A DNA stretch of 64,000 bases from Salirhabdus euzebyi (lineage in GTDB: Bacteria > Bacillota > Bacilli > Bacillales > Alkalibacillaceae), in assembly GCF_014207435.1 (NCBI RefSeq), contig NZ_JACHGH010000002.1:1-64000 (forward strand), in the 5' to 3' direction. Of this stretch, positions 18,293 to 27,956 are shown piece after piece. A program made the translations under genes and the position numbers. The notes below the pieces were generated by a model. The model made no database searches. It saw nothing but the letters and a program-made list of their open reading frames with translations, and was not told the DNA's origin. Numbering within the stretch: position 1 is the stretch's first letter; each line of letters opens with the position of its first letter.

Positions 18293-18889
18293 ATGTTATA
18301 CGGATTAGGAAAATTAATATGTTCTATAATTTTTAAACCTTTATTTCTTATTAAGGTAATCGGAGCAGAAAATGTCCCTAAGAAAGGTCCAGTCATCATT
18401 TGCTCGAATCATATATCCAATTTAGACCCGCCAGTAGTAGGTATTACGTGTCCTAGACAAATACATTTTATGGCGAAGGATGAGTTATTTCAAAAAAAAG
18501 CAATTGGATGGTTACTTCGCAATATTCAAGCCTTTCCGGTAAAACGTGGAATGAAGGACAGACAAGCTTTACGGGACGGATTAGACGTACTTAAGAATAA
18601 TCACACTCTTGGGCTTTTCCCAGAGGGAACAAGAAGTACAACTGGGGAATTAAAACAAGGCTTGGCAGGAGCAGGTTTCTTTGCCCTTAGATCGAATGCA
18701 GTCGTTATACCGTGCGCTGTTATTGGGGAGTACAAAGCTTTTAAAAGGGTAAAGGTTGTTTATGGAAAGCCAGTAAATTTAGAACAATTAAGAGAAGAGA
18801 AAGCTTCTGCTCAAGAAGTAGTAGATCAAATTATGGCAGATATAAAAAAATTGATAGACTCTCATAAGGCAAATGTAACAAAAGCGTGA
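18293..18889 (+). CDS. plsC: 1-acyl-glycerol-3-phosphate acyltransferase
   Basis: A 198-aa membrane-associated acyltransferase making phosphatidic acid from lysophosphatidic acid. The catalytic HX4D motif is H40-D45 (NHISNLDPP), and the glycerol-phosphate-binding block FPEGTRS lies at about 109-115. Further motifs (VIPCAVIGEY) match the PlsC family. Start ATG with AGGGAGAAGAG. Downstream of cmk and upstream of the S1-domain gene, as in B. subtilis. Confidence 0.93.
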   Translation: MLYGLGKLICSIIFKPLFLIKVIGAENVPKKGPVIICSNHISNLDPPVVGITCPRQIHFMAKDELFQKKAIGWLLRNIQAFPVKRGMKDRQALRDGLDVLKNNHTLGLFPEGTRSTTGELKQGLAGAGFFALRSNAVVIPCAVIGEYKAFKRVKVVYGKPVNLEQLREEKASAQEVVDQIMADIKKLIDSHKANVTKA

Positions 18890-19003
18890 ATTTTTCAATT
18901 CATGAGAAAATTAAGCGATATTAAGCTTGACAAAAGGTTGGAAATATTAGAAGTTAGAAAAAAGGACATTTTACCGTTGTGTCGTATTGGAGGAGGGCTT
19001 TGA

Positions 19004-20134
19004 ATGGATGAATTAAATAAAGTAGAACAACTATCTGTAGGTGATGAGCTAACAGGGAAAGTTCTAAAACTAGAAGAGAAGCATGCTATGGTGGATATTG
19101 GTTATAAGGTAGAGGGGATTTTACCTATTAGTGAAATTTCCAATTTGCATGTAGAAAAAACTTCCGATGCTCTATCTGTTGGTGAGGAAATTACCGTTAG
19201 AGTGAAAAAAGTGGAGGAAGAAGAAGTCATATTATCCAAAAGACTAGTAGATGCTGAAAAAACATGGACAGAGCTTGAAGAAAAACTAAGTTCTGGGGAA
19301 GTCTTTGAAGCCGAAGTGAAAGAAGTGGTAAAAGGTGGTCTAGTTGCAGATGTTGGATTAAGAGGTTTTGTTCCTGCATCTCATGTAGAGGCCTTCTACG
19401 TAGAGAATTTTGAAGAGTACAAAGGGAAAACGTTAACGTTTAAAGTAATAGAATTAGATCGTGATAAAAATCGTGTGATTCTTTCCCATAAAGCGGTTGT
19501 TGAACAAACTAAAGGCCAACAAAAACAAGAGCTTTTACAAAAAATTAAAGAAGGCGATGTTTTAGAAGGTGTCGTTCAACGAATCACAGATTTCGGTGGT
19601 TTTGTTGATATCGGTGGTATAGATGGACTCGTTCACATTTCCCAACTTTCCTATGAGCATGTCGATAAAGCATCTGATGTACTGACAGAAGGGGAAAAAG
19701 TGAAAGTGAAAGTTTTATCTGTTGATCGTGATACAGAGCGCATTTCATTATCTATTAAAGATGTTCTTCCAGGACCTTGGGATGAAATCGAGAAAAAAAT
19801 TCAACCTGGTGAAGTAGTAGAAGGTACTGTAAAACGTCTTGTAAACTTCGGTGCTTTTGTAGAAGTACTACCAGGTGTAGAAGGACTTGTTCATATTTCT
19901 CATATCGCAGACCGTCATATTGGCACGCCTAATGAAGTATTAGAGGTTGGACAAATCGTCAGTGTGAAAGTACTTGATGTTAGTGAAGAAAACAAAAGAA
20001 TGTCGTTAAGTATAAGAGAAGTGGAAATGGATAAAAATAAAAAAGAATTAGAACAGTATCAAAGAGATAGTGATCAAGGTACATTCTCGCTCGGGGATGT
20101 TATTGGTGACCAGTTAGGTAAATTAAAAGAATAG
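19004..20134 (+). CDS. rpsA: S1-domain RNA-binding protein (YpfD, ribosomal S1 homologue)
   Basis: A 376-aa protein built from four S1 OB-fold repeats at about 10-75, 93-160, 180-248 and 265-334. The last two are best conserved ([20 protein letters not shown] and [21 protein letters not shown]). The highly charged tail after 335 carries no further domain. Gram-positive members are shorter than E. coli S1 (six repeats) and are not stable ribosomal proteins; their RNA role is not settled. Start ATG with GGAGGAGGG. The type 2 IPP isomerase gene starts 13 nt downstream. Confidence 0.93.
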   Translation: MDELNKVEQLSVGDELTGKVLKLEEKHAMVDIGYKVEGILPISEISNLHVEKTSDALSVGEEITVRVKKVEEEEVILSKRLVDAEKTWTELEEKLSSGEVFEAEVKEVVKGGLVADVGLRGFVPASHVEAFYVENFEEYKGKTLTFKVIELDRDKNRVILSHKAVVEQTKGQQKQELLQKIKEGDVLEGVVQRITDFGGFVDIGGIDGLVHISQLSYEHVDKASDVLTEGEKVKVKVLSVDRDTERISLSIKDVLPGPWDEIEKKIQPGEVVEGTVKRLVNFGAFVEVLPGVEGLVHISHIADRHIGTPNEVLEVGQIVSVKVLDVSEENKRMSLSIREVEMDKNKKELEQYQRDSDQGTFSLGDVIGDQLGKLKE

Positions 20135-20147
20135 ATATGGTGATACT

Positions 20148-21182
20148 ATGAATCGATCTCAACGAAAACTTGCACATATACGTGAGGCAGTAGATCAACA
20201 GTTTCCTCGTATAAATAGCTTTGATGAAATGGAAATCATACACCAAAGCTTAACGCCTTTGAATTGGGATCAATTATCACTTAAAGTAGATTGTGGCGAA
20301 CTTTCCTTGAGTTCGCCTCTTTTTGTTAATGCAATGACTGGTGGCGGGGGTATGCCAACAGAGGAAATTAATAAACAAATTGCCTTTGCTGCTTATCAAA
20401 CTGGTATTGCAATGGCTGTAGGTTCCCAAACCTCAGCGTTAAAAGATGAGAAGGAAAAAAGAACGTATGAGGTTATACGTAATGAAAATCCGAGCGGAGT
20501 TGTGTTTGCTAATGTCGGGTCTGAAGTGACCGTGGACCAGGCATTAACCGTAATAGATATGATTGAAGCAAATGCTCTTCAAATTCATTTAAATACGATG
20601 CAAGAACTAATCATGCCAGAAGGTGACCGAGACTTTTCCTCGCGCCTAAGCAAAATAGAAAACATGGTGAAAAATGTAAATGTTCCCATTATTTTAAAGG
20701 AAGTTGGTTTTGGGATTTCCAAAGAGACAGCTCTTCAATTGAAAAATATTGGAGTGAAATATATTGATGTTGGTGGTAAAGGTGGGACAAGTTTTTCCTC
20801 TATAGAAAATCGACGAAGAGAAAAGCCGATGGCCGTATTTGATAATTGGGGGATTCCAACTACCTTATCCCTTAAAGAAGTGAAAACAGCTTTTCCAGCA
20901 TGCCATTTAATTGCATCTGGTGGAATTCGAGATGGACTAGATGGTGCGAAATCAATTGTTTTAGGAGCAAAAATGTTTGGGATGGCTGGCCCTTTGCTAA
21001 AAACACTCGTCCAAGAGGGACAGGATGAGCTAATCCAAAAGATTCATCATATTCATGATGAATTAAAGGTTGCCATGTTAGCATTAGGTGCAAAAAAGGT
21101 GGGAGATTTAAAAGGTAGTCCACATGTTTTTTACGGAAAATCAAAAGAGTGGATTGATCAAAGAAAACTTAACTTAAATTGA
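20148..21182 (+). CDS. fni: Isopentenyl-diphosphate delta-isomerase, type 2 (FMN)
   Basis: A 344-aa FMN- and NADPH-dependent enzyme converting IPP and DMAPP. Signature blocks: NAMTGGGGMPTEEIN (about 62-76), AMAVGSQTSALKD (about 87-99), and the flavin phosphate loop VGGKGGTSF (about 211-219). ASGGIRDGLDGAKSIVLGA follows. TIM-barrel, cytosolic. Its product feeds the polyprenyl route whose last enzymes, HepS and HepT, are encoded 9-10 kb downstream. It follows rpsA by 13 nt and precedes the yphA hairpin. Confidence 0.94.
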   Translation: MNRSQRKLAHIREAVDQQFPRINSFDEMEIIHQSLTPLNWDQLSLKVDCGELSLSSPLFVNAMTGGGGMPTEEINKQIAFAAYQTGIAMAVGSQTSALKDEKEKRTYEVIRNENPSGVVFANVGSEVTVDQALTVIDMIEANALQIHLNTMQELIMPEGDRDFSSRLSKIENMVKNVNVPIILKEVGFGISKETALQLKNIGVKYIDVGGKGGTSFSSIENRRREKPMAVFDNWGIPTTLSLKEVKTAFPACHLIASGGIRDGLDGAKSIVLGAKMFGMAGPLLKTLVQEGQDELIQKIHHIHDELKVAMLALGAKKVGDLKGSPHVFYGKSKEWIDQRKLNLN

Positions 21183-21195
21183 TTAAGCTTTAAAT

Positions 21196-21227
21196 AAAAC
21201 ACCTATAATGAAAATGGTAGGTGTTTT
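21196..21227 (+). terminator. Hairpin between fni and yphA that contains the yphA ribosome site
   Basis: A perfect 10-bp stem AAAACACCTA (21196-21205)/TAGGTGTTTT (21218-21227) with a 12-nt loop. The 3' arm carries TAGGTG, the only plausible ribosome binding site of yphA, and the ATG lies 3 nt past the stem. It looks like a terminator for fni and could also block yphA translation. Confidence 0.75.
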
Positions 21228-21230
21228 GCT

Positions 21231-21833
21231 ATGGAAAATATAGAAAATATACTGTTCTTTTGGCTCAGTTGGATTCTTTGGATTGTTATATATTTTTTTG
21301 AAGGGAATCAAAAAATACGTTATCGTAATGCAGTCGCCGTTTTATTGTTGATGATTGCGTCTACTTGGTATGTAAAAGTACAGGAGTTTCAACTTTTGGT
21401 TCCAATGTTTCTGAATGCTTTTATTGGAATGTATTATTTAGCATTGGAAAAGCAAAAGGGAACACTACTTTTTCTAACTATCAGTTTAACCTTTGGCTAT
21501 AGTGGGTTACAGTTGTGGCAGGATTTAAACCCTTTATGGCTCTTTTTCTCTACAACATTTATTTCTGTTATAGTGGGATACATAATATTGATGGTTTTCG
21601 CAGCAAATAATACACAACGAATTGCAATCTGGCTTATTTGCACATCATTCGGACAGCTGCTGTATGGAGTAGTAAAACATTCATATGGACTAACTGTGCC
21701 AATTGGAAATTTCCAATACTTAATGGATACGGTTTTATTAATTATGATCTTTACAATTTTAAGCATAGTTAAAAGATTAGGTGAAAAAATAGAACAGACC
21801 GTAAAAAATGTACGAATAAAGATGAAAACATAA
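21231..21833 (+). CDS. yphA: YphA-like polytopic membrane protein
   Basis: A 200-aa, very hydrophobic protein with about six to seven membrane segments (for example FFWLSWILWIVIYFF, AVLLLMIASTWY, and TVLLIMIFTILSIV near the C-terminus), ending in a short basic tail. It has the length and place of B. subtilis YphA between fni and der. No catalytic motif seen, function unknown. Its ATG is 3 nt beyond a strong hairpin that contains its ribosome site, so translation may depend on the hairpin being open. Confidence 0.82.
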   Translation: MENIENILFFWLSWILWIVIYFFEGNQKIRYRNAVAVLLLMIASTWYVKVQEFQLLVPMFLNAFIGMYYLALEKQKGTLLFLTISLTFGYSGLQLWQDLNPLWLFFSTTFISVIVGYIILMVFAANNTQRIAIWLICTSFGQLLYGVVKHSYGLTVPIGNFQYLMDTVLLIMIFTILSIVKRLGEKIEQTVKNVRIKMKT

Positions 21834-21898
21834 TTTTATATTAGTAAGTTTGTTTATTTTTACCTGATTTGCTAAAATATAAAAGCCTAATTTTTATT

Positions 21899-21926
21899 AC
21901 CCTTCTTTCTATAAGAAGGGTTTCTT
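21899..21926 (+). terminator. yphA terminator
   Basis: A 9-bp perfect stem ACCCTTCTT/AAGAAGGGT with a 5-nt loop and TTCTTT after it. Confidence 0.9.
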
Positions 21927-22119
21927 TACAAAAAGCTTTGTTAAACTTAGTTTTGATTTTCAGCTAGTACCTTCACTGATCCTTATTCATTCTTAGGATT
22001 GTTGTCCAAGCTATTAATCAACATAAAATTGGATTAACATTTAACATAGTTTTTAAAATATGAAAGCAAAAAATATAGTTGAAAAATAAAAAAGAAATAT
22101 AACAGAGGGTGAACCGAAA

Positions 22120-23430
22120 ATGCGTAAATCTGTAGTGGCCATCGTTGGAAAACCGAATGTCGGTAAATCGACGATATTTAATCGTTTAGCAGGTGAAAGA
22201 ATTTCGATTGTAGAAGATATTCCAGGTGTTACACGGGATCGAATTTACACGGGAACGGAATGGCTAAACACAAAATTTAATGTTATTGATACGGGTGGAA
22301 TTGAAATAGGGGACGAGCCTTTGCTTGTACAAATGAGACAACAAGCAGAAATTGCAATTGATGAAGCTGATGTTATCATTTTTATGGTCAATGGCAAGGA
22401 AGGAATTACTGCTGCTGATGAGGAAGTATCTCGGATGCTTTTTAAATCAAACAAGCCTGTTGTTTTGGCTGTTAATAAGATTGATAACCCTGAAATGAGA
22501 GAAAAAATATATGAATACTATTCGTTAGGCTTTGGCGAACCATTCCCAATCTCAGGAACTCATGGTTTAGGTTTAGGTGACCTTTTAGATGAGGTCATCA
22601 AACATTTTCCAGAACGTGAAGTTGAAGATATAGATGAAGATATTATTCGATTTAGTTTAATTGGAAGACCAAATGTCGGAAAGTCATCCCTAGTGAATGC
22701 TATTCTTGGTGAAGAACGTGTTATTGTTAGTGATATTGCAGGTACGACAAGAGATGCAATTGATACCCCTTTTAAGCGTGAAGATAATGAATTTATTATT
22801 ATCGATACAGCTGGAATGCGAAAAAGAGGGAAAGTATATGAAAAAACAGAAAAATATAGTGTTTTACGCGCATTACGTGCAATAGAACGGTCCGATGTCG
22901 TATTAGTTGTGCTAGATGCGGAAAGTGGCATTATTGAACAAGATAAAAAAATCGCTGGATATGCCCATGAGGCTGGTAAAGCAGTTGTAGTCGTTGTGAA
23001 TAAGTGGGATACAGTGGAAAAAGATGATAAAACAATGGCGAAATTTGAAGAAAAAGTGCGCGGGGAATTTCAGTTTTTGGATTATGCTCCAATAATCTTC
23101 CTATCTGCTTTAACGAAAAAAAGAACCCATACGCTATTGCCTAGAATTTTGGAGGCTAGTGAAAATCACTCCAAACGAGTGCAAACAAATATTTTAAATG
23201 ATGTCATTATGGATTCCTTAGCATTAAATCCAACACCATCTATTAAAGGGAGAAAACTAAAGATTTTATATGCTACACAAGTAGCTGTAAAACCGCCTAC
23301 ATTTGTTGTATTTGTTAACGAACCAGAATTAATGCACTTTTCATATAAAAGATTTTTGGAAAATAGACTTAGGGAAGCGTTTGGTTTTGAAGGAACACCA
23401 ATTAAAATATACGCAAGACAAAGGAAGTAA
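22120..23430 (+). CDS. der: Ribosome biogenesis GTPase Der (EngA)
   Basis: A 436-aa tandem GTPase for maturation of the 50S subunit. First G domain: GKPNVGKST (10-18), DTGG, NKID (about 118-121). Second G domain: GRPNVGKSS (182-190), [11 protein letters not shown] and NKWD (about 290-293). A C-terminal KH-like domain (about 350-436) ends in [11 protein letters not shown]. Both domains keep all motifs. It has its own 190-bp leader after the yphA terminator and precedes gpsA by 68 nt. Essential in B. subtilis. Confidence 0.97.
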   Translation: MRKSVVAIVGKPNVGKSTIFNRLAGERISIVEDIPGVTRDRIYTGTEWLNTKFNVIDTGGIEIGDEPLLVQMRQQAEIAIDEADVIIFMVNGKEGITAADEEVSRMLFKSNKPVVLAVNKIDNPEMREKIYEYYSLGFGEPFPISGTHGLGLGDLLDEVIKHFPEREVEDIDEDIIRFSLIGRPNVGKSSLVNAILGEERVIVSDIAGTTRDAIDTPFKREDNEFIIIDTAGMRKRGKVYEKTEKYSVLRALRAIERSDVVLVVLDAESGIIEQDKKIAGYAHEAGKAVVVVVNKWDTVEKDDKTMAKFEEKVRGEFQFLDYAPIIFLSALTKKRTHTLLPRILEASENHSKRVQTNILNDVIMDSLALNPTPSIKGRKLKILYATQVAVKPPTFVVFVNEPELMHFSYKRFLENRLREAFGFEGTPIKIYARQRK

Positions 23431-23498
23431 AAAATGTGCGAATCTCCTAAGTCAGTCATAGCAGGCTAGAAAAAGGTATTTAGAAGGAGGAGTTTGCA

Positions 23499-24539
23499 AT
23501 GGGGAAAATAGCGGTTCTAGGCGCGGGTAGTTGGGGAACGGCATTAGCTCTCGTTTTAGCTGATAATAAACACGATGTAAGGCTATGGACACATCGAGAA
23601 GAGCAAGCACAAGAAATTAACAAAACCCATCGTAATGGACGTTATTTAAAGAACATACAATTACCGAATAATGTAGTGGCTTTTAGTAATATGTCAGAAG
23701 CAATAGAGGACGTTACAGCGGTTGTACTTGTTGTACCAACAAAGGCTATTCGTGAGGTATCCATCCAATTAAAAGATACTTTAAATCATCCAGTAACGCT
23801 TATCCATGCGACGAAGGGACTAGAACCTGATTCGTTGAAACGAGTGTCTGAAATGATTGAGGAAGAAATCCCGCCTGCCTTGTACGGAAATGTGGTCGTT
23901 TTGTCAGGACCTAGTCATGCAGAGGAAGTTGGTGAGCGCCATCCAACTACGGTCACTGTTTCGTCCAAGGATATTGAAAAGGCAAAAAAAGCGCAGGACT
24001 TATTTATTAATGAAAACTTCCGGGTTTATACAAACCCGGATATTGTTGGAGTCGAACTAGGCGGTGCCCTAAAAAATATTATTGCCTTAGGGGCTGGAAT
24101 TTCTGATGGTCTTGATTATGGAGATAATGCAAAAGCAGCGCTTATTACAAGAGGATTGGCTGAAATTGCACGCTTAGGCACGTCAATGGGTGCTAATCCC
24201 TTAACCTTTGCTGGATTAACTGGTGTTGGGGACTTAATCGTCACTTGTACGAGCCCTCATAGTCGTAACTGGCGAGCCGGTAACATGCTTGGAAAAGGTT
24301 ACGACCTAGATGAAGTACTTGAACAAATGGGAATGGTTGTAGAAGGGGTTCGAACAACAAAAGCAGCCTACCAGTTAGCTACTAGCCAAAACATTGAAAT
24401 GCCAATCACTAGTGGTATTCATAAAGTATTATTCAACCAAGAGAAGGCTAAGGATGTTGTTGACCAATTAATGACAAGAGGCAAAAGACACGAAATGGAA
24501 GACTTATCAAGCATTTTGGGTGACCGTTTTACTTATTAA
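23499..24539 (+). CDS. gpsA: Glycerol-3-phosphate dehydrogenase [NAD(P)+]
   Basis: A 346-aa cytosolic enzyme reducing dihydroxyacetone phosphate to sn-glycerol 3-phosphate, the backbone of phospholipids and teichoic acids. The NAD(P) motif GAGSWGTALA lies at 8-17; the catalytic lysine sits in the GGALKNIIALGAGISDGL region (about 188-205). GLTGVGDLIVTCTSPHSRN is also seen. ATG with AAGGAGGAG. Neighbour plsC works in the same phospholipid route. Confidence 0.96.
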   Translation: MGKIAVLGAGSWGTALALVLADNKHDVRLWTHREEQAQEINKTHRNGRYLKNIQLPNNVVAFSNMSEAIEDVTAVVLVVPTKAIREVSIQLKDTLNHPVTLIHATKGLEPDSLKRVSEMIEEEIPPALYGNVVVLSGPSHAEEVGERHPTTVTVSSKDIEKAKKAQDLFINENFRVYTNPDIVGVELGGALKNIIALGAGISDGLDYGDNAKAALITRGLAEIARLGTSMGANPLTFAGLTGVGDLIVTCTSPHSRNWRAGNMLGKGYDLDEVLEQMGMVVEGVRTTKAAYQLATSQNIEMPITSGIHKVLFNQEKAKDVVDQLMTRGKRHEMEDLSSILGDRFTY

Positions 24540-24601
24540 ACTCACACCATTACTCTCTTTGCATATACTATTGTGAAAAGTATTGACAAGGAGGTAAGGC
24601 T

Positions 24602-24862
24602 GTGAGTAAAGATTCAAATAATGTTTTCGATCACATACAGAATAAATCCAATCTTTCCGCAAATGAAATTTTTAAAGTTGCAGAATCAGTAAAAGGTGCT
24701 AATTTTAAAGATGAAAAAACAGTTCGTCAATTAGTTCGCCGTTTATCTAAAATGGCCAACAAACCTTTACCAAAGGAAAAAGAGGACAAAATCGTTGAAA
24801 TGATAGCAAAACAAAATATGCCATTGGATATGAATACGTTACAAAAGATGATGAAGAAATAA
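24602..24862 (+). CDS. Stage VI sporulation protein F-like
   Basis: An 86-aa hydrophilic, helical protein resembling SpoVIF (YjcC, 88 aa in B. subtilis), which is needed late in coat assembly and spore resistance. Blocks NEIFKVAESVKGANFKDEK and RQLVRRLSKMANKP match the family. The start is GTG with GGAGGTAAG 5 nt before. In many Bacillaceae this gene sits directly after gpsA, as here, whereas B. subtilis keeps its copy elsewhere. Ends before a strong terminator. Confidence 0.8.
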   Translation: MSKDSNNVFDHIQNKSNLSANEIFKVAESVKGANFKDEKTVRQLVRRLSKMANKPLPKEKEDKIVEMIAKQNMPLDMNTLQKMMKK

Positions 24863-24963
24863 TGCTGCTTGGGCACTTGAGGATACGATTAGATTAACCA
24901 ATGCATACAATAAATCGCAGCAATAAATCATATAGAGCTGCAAGGAAAGGGAAATATTTAGTT

Positions 24964-25003
24964 AAAACCGAGGTGTATGCCCCTTCACCTCGGTTTTTTT
25001 TAT
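24964..25003 (+). terminator. Terminator after gpsA and the SpoVIF-like gene
   Basis: A 12-bp perfect stem AAAACCGAGGTG/CACCTCGGTTTT with a 10-nt loop and a T-run. Confidence 0.93.
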
Positions 25004-25043
25004 TGGTGTAGAACCGTGCATTGATATGCTCGCCCAGATAGTG

Positions 25044-25072
25044 TTACCTGCTAGGACAAAATATGATATAAT
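25044..25072 (+). promoter_or_regulatory. Putative promoter of yphE-yphF
   Basis: TTACCT (25044-25049) and TATAAT (25067-25072) with a 17-bp spacer, 36 bp before the yphE ATG. The -35 box is a weak match. Confidence 0.5.
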
Positions 25073-25107
25073 GTTTTGGTATTTGGGAATGTAAAGGAGC
25101 GTTAATT

Positions 25108-25305
25108 ATGTCCGAATCCATGTTGAAAATGTATGTTTCCTTTGCTGGAATCATCTTTCTTTTCATCGCTGTTGGTCTTATATTACTTAGTAGACATAAA
25201 TTGAAAGGTGTATTAAGTATCGTAACCGGAGCACTTGCATACATATTTATGATCTTGGGTGGTCTTATTATTTTTTATATCGTATTTAGTGGACCAACTG
25301 CCTAG
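25108..25305 (+). CDS. yphE: YphE-like small membrane protein (DUF2768)
   Basis: A 65-aa protein with two membrane helices (about 9-27 and 37-60) joined by a short basic loop (SRHKLKG). It fits B. subtilis YphE in size and place, between gpsA and yphF. ATG with AGGAGCG. yphF follows 20 nt later. No function is known; the sporulation neighbourhood suggests but does not prove a sporulation role. Confidence 0.82.
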   Translation: MSESMLKMYVSFAGIIFLFIAVGLILLSRHKLKGVLSIVTGALAYIFMILGGLIIFYIVFSGPTA

Positions 25306-25325
25306 CTATTAACGGAGGAATTAAT

Positions 25326-26045
25326 ATGAAGAAAAAATGGCAACTAGTCTTCGTTCTATTTTTATTGCTAATCACCACAGGATGTTTATATCCGAATGAT
25401 CGTTTGGCAAAAAACCAAGTTTCTAATGATTTACAACTTCAAACGGTTCAACAAGCTGTTGAAAGCTATCGAGAAGCAAAAACTGGATTGCTACCAATAA
25501 AAAATCGTAACAGTGATACACCTATTTTTATCAAATATCCAGTAGACTTTAATGCCTTAAAACAAAATGGATTTTTAGCCTCAACACCTGGTAATGCTTT
25601 TGAAGAAGGTGGATTTTATCAATACGTTATTATTAATGTGGAAACAAATCCAACTGTAAAAGTAATAGACTTAAGAATGACAGAAAAATTAAGACAATTA
25701 AATGTACAATTAGAAATGTACCGTAATAAACATCTTTACCCACCATTTGGTGAGATGATTTCTAATGGTGTATACAATTTAAATCATGAAAAAATAGGAT
25801 TAGATGAGCCTCCCTATGTTGTAAGTCCTTACTCGCAAGATAATTTACCAATTGTCATTGATACGAATGGGGAACTGTTTATTGATTATAGTAAAGACTT
25901 ATATCGAGCGTTAAAAGATTTTCCAAATGACTATGAACAAGGAGATGATATTCGCTATATTCTAGCGGAACAGTATCCTTTCGTTCCCGCCTACTCTCTA
26001 CCATATACAATTAAAGATGGAGAGCCTGTGTTTTTCAAGGAATAG
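25326..26045 (+). CDS. yphF: YphF-like lipoprotein
   Basis: A 239-aa lipoprotein: signal sequence MKKKWQLVFVLFLLLITTGC with a lipobox (ITTGC) whose cysteine at 20 would be lipidated. The rest is hydrophilic with blocks VQQAVESYREAKTGLLPI, RNSDTPIFIKYPVDF and NLPIVIDTNGELFIDYSKDLYRAL, matching YphF of B. subtilis (about 244 aa). Located on the outer membrane leaflet. It lies between yphE and spoIVA, with a terminator afterwards. Function unknown. Confidence 0.85.
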   Translation: MKKKWQLVFVLFLLLITTGCLYPNDRLAKNQVSNDLQLQTVQQAVESYREAKTGLLPIKNRNSDTPIFIKYPVDFNALKQNGFLASTPGNAFEEGGFYQYVIINVETNPTVKVIDLRMTEKLRQLNVQLEMYRNKHLYPPFGEMISNGVYNLNHEKIGLDEPPYVVSPYSQDNLPIVIDTNGELFIDYSKDLYRALKDFPNDYEQGDDIRYILAEQYPFVPAYSLPYTIKDGEPVFFKE

Positions 26046-26134
26046 TTAGTCGCAGTTCGTTTACACATAGTTTCTTTTATTTGAGTTTTATAGTTCAATC
26101 TAGGTGAAAAAGTTAATTTTTATAGAAATTTAAA

Positions 26135-26167
26135 AAAAAGATGCTGTAATTAGGCATCTTTTTTTAT
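26135..26167 (+). terminator. yphE-yphF terminator
   Basis: A 10-bp stem AAAAAGATGC/GCATCTTTTT with a 9-nt loop, followed by more T residues. Confidence 0.9.
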
Positions 26168-26432
26168 GTTTACGTATATCGTGTTATAAAGAAGTAAAGC
26201 CAATGGAGTGACACAAAGTACATAGTGGAGTTGTTGTTGAAAAGAAAAATGGGGCTAATGTACAAGGAAGATTTCCTCATGTGCAAAAAAACCCTAAGAA
26301 TTATGAAACAACCTTTTTAATATTTTAGTCATAATTTGATAGGACAACGTCATAGACTTTTAGTGTCACAGAATTGTAATCGTGTTTTGTCTTTATTTTT
26401 TGTATGAAGTTAATGTATCGGGAGGGGATCAC
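26168..26432 (+). other. Leader region of spoIVA
   Basis: Together with the preceding terminator this makes a gap of 387 bp without a gene. The SigE-like promoter at 26329-26358 is the only element I can support in it. The stretch 26168-26320 shows nothing recognisable. Confidence 0.6.
26329..26358 (+). promoter_or_regulatory. Putative SigE promoter of spoIVA
   Basis: TCATAAT (26329-26335) and CATAGACT (26351-26358) with a 15-bp spacer, close to the SigE consensus (kmATATT, CATACAHT). B. subtilis spoIVA is transcribed by SigE in the mother cell. It is 74 bp before the start codon. Confidence 0.6.
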
Positions 26433-27911
26433 TTGGAAAGAGTCGATATTTTTAAAGACATATCGAAACGAACAAACGGAGATATCTATCTAGGTGTCGT
26501 TGGTGCGGTTCGTACGGGTAAATCAACATTTATAAAGAAGTTTATGGATCTTGTTGTATTGCCAAACATTCAAGATGATGCAGAACGTGCTAGAGCACAA
26601 GACGAACTACCACAAAGTGCTGCTGGAAAAACCATTATGACAACAGAGCCAAAATTCATTCCGAATCAAGCTATTTCGGTTCAAGTGGATGATGGTCTAG
26701 ATGTAAATGTCCGCTTAGTAGACTGTGTAGGTTATACAGTAAATGGGGCCAAAGGTTTTGAAGATGAAAACGGTCCACGTATGATTCATACTCCATGGTA
26801 TGAAGAACCAATTCCATTTCATGATGCTGCAGAAATTGGAACAAGAAAGGTAATCCAGGAACATTCTACAATCGGAGTAGTCGTTTCTACAGATGGTAGC
26901 ATTTGCGATATTCCTCGCGAAGATTATGTAGAAGCGGAAGAAAGAGTAGTAAATGAGCTTAAGGAAGTTGGTAAGCCATTTATTATGGTACTTAACAGTA
27001 CACAACCGCATTCTCAAGAAACAGAAATGCTAAGAGAAGAATTAAAGGAAAAGTATGATATTCCTATCGTAGCTTTAAGTGTAGAAAACATGCGTGATCA
27101 TGATGTGTATAACGTGTTGCGTGAAGCACTTTATGAGTTCCCAGTACTTGAAGTAAATGTGAACTTACCTAGCTGGGTAATGGTCTTAAATGATGAGCAT
27201 TGGTTAAAGCAAAGATACGAAGAGGCAATTCAAGACACTGTTAAAGACATTAAAAGGCTACGTGATGTAGACCGAGTAGTAGGACACTTCTATGATTACG
27301 ATTTTGTTGAACAGGCCCGTTTAGCTGGTATGGAAATGGGCGATGGAATAGCTGAAATAGACTTACAAGCTCCAGATCAACTATATGACCATGTATTAAA
27401 AGAAATTGTAGGAGTAGAGATTAGAGGTAAAGATCACCTGTTAGAGCTAATGCAAGATTTTGCTGTAGCCAAACGGGAATATGATCAAGTTGCAGAAGCA
27501 TTAAATATGGTAAAACAAACTGGTTATGGGATTGCAGCCCCAACATTAGAAGACATGATGCTTGAAGAGCCAGAAATCATTAGACAGGGCTCGAGGTTTG
27601 GAGTTAGATTAAAAGCTGTAGCTCCTTCCATTCACATGGTGAAGGTGGATGTAGAGTCTGAATTTGCACCAATTATTGGTACAGAAAAGCAAAGTGAAGA
27701 GCTAGTTAGATACTTAATGCAGGATTTTGAAGAAGATCCTTTATCGATTTGGAGCTCTGACATTTTCGGACGTTCGCTCAGCTCAATCGTTCGTGAAGGA
27801 ATTCAAGCAAAGCTTTCACTAATGCCTGAAAATGCAAGATATAAATTAAAAGAAACATTAGAAAGAATAATTAACGAAGGTAGCGGCGGTTTAATTGCTA
27901 TCATATTATAA
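26433..27911 (+). CDS. spoIVA: Stage IV sporulation protein A, spore-coat morphogenetic ATPase
   Basis: A 492-aa protein, exactly the family length. A GTPase-like N-terminal domain has Walker A GAVRTGKST (24-32) and a switch-like LVDCVGYTVNGAKGF motif (about 93-107). It hydrolyses ATP and polymerises into a shell around the forespore that anchors the coat. The C-terminal region ends VREGIQAKLSLMP and GGLIAIIL, which docks to SpoVM-coated membrane. Start is TTG 26433, preceded by GGGAGGGG 5-6 nt upstream; the earlier in-frame ATG at 26382 would add a hydrophobic stretch absent from the family. Confidence 0.97.
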   Translation: MERVDIFKDISKRTNGDIYLGVVGAVRTGKSTFIKKFMDLVVLPNIQDDAERARAQDELPQSAAGKTIMTTEPKFIPNQAISVQVDDGLDVNVRLVDCVGYTVNGAKGFEDENGPRMIHTPWYEEPIPFHDAAEIGTRKVIQEHSTIGVVVSTDGSICDIPREDYVEAEERVVNELKEVGKPFIMVLNSTQPHSQETEMLREELKEKYDIPIVALSVENMRDHDVYNVLREALYEFPVLEVNVNLPSWVMVLNDEHWLKQRYEEAIQDTVKDIKRLRDVDRVVGHFYDYDFVEQARLAGMEMGDGIAEIDLQAPDQLYDHVLKEIVGVEIRGKDHLLELMQDFAVAKREYDQVAEALNMVKQTGYGIAAPTLEDMMLEEPEIIRQGSRFGVRLKAVAPSIHMVKVDVESEFAPIIGTEKQSEELVRYLMQDFEEDPLSIWSSDIFGRSLSSIVREGIQAKLSLMPENARYKLKETLERIINEGSGGLIAIIL

Positions 27912-27919
27912 GTAATCAG

Positions 27920-27946
27920 AAAGCGGCGTAATTGCCGCTTTTTTTG
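27920..27946 (+). terminator. spoIVA terminator
   Basis: A 7-bp perfect stem AAGCGGC/GCCGCTT, 6-nt loop, then seven T residues, starting 9 nt after the stop. Confidence 0.93.
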
Positions 27947-27956
27947 TGCTTGTTTA

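Noticed and set aside
22560-22931. 123-aa minus-strand open frame (Ser/Ile-rich)
   Set aside because: Shadow of the two-domain GTPase gene der.
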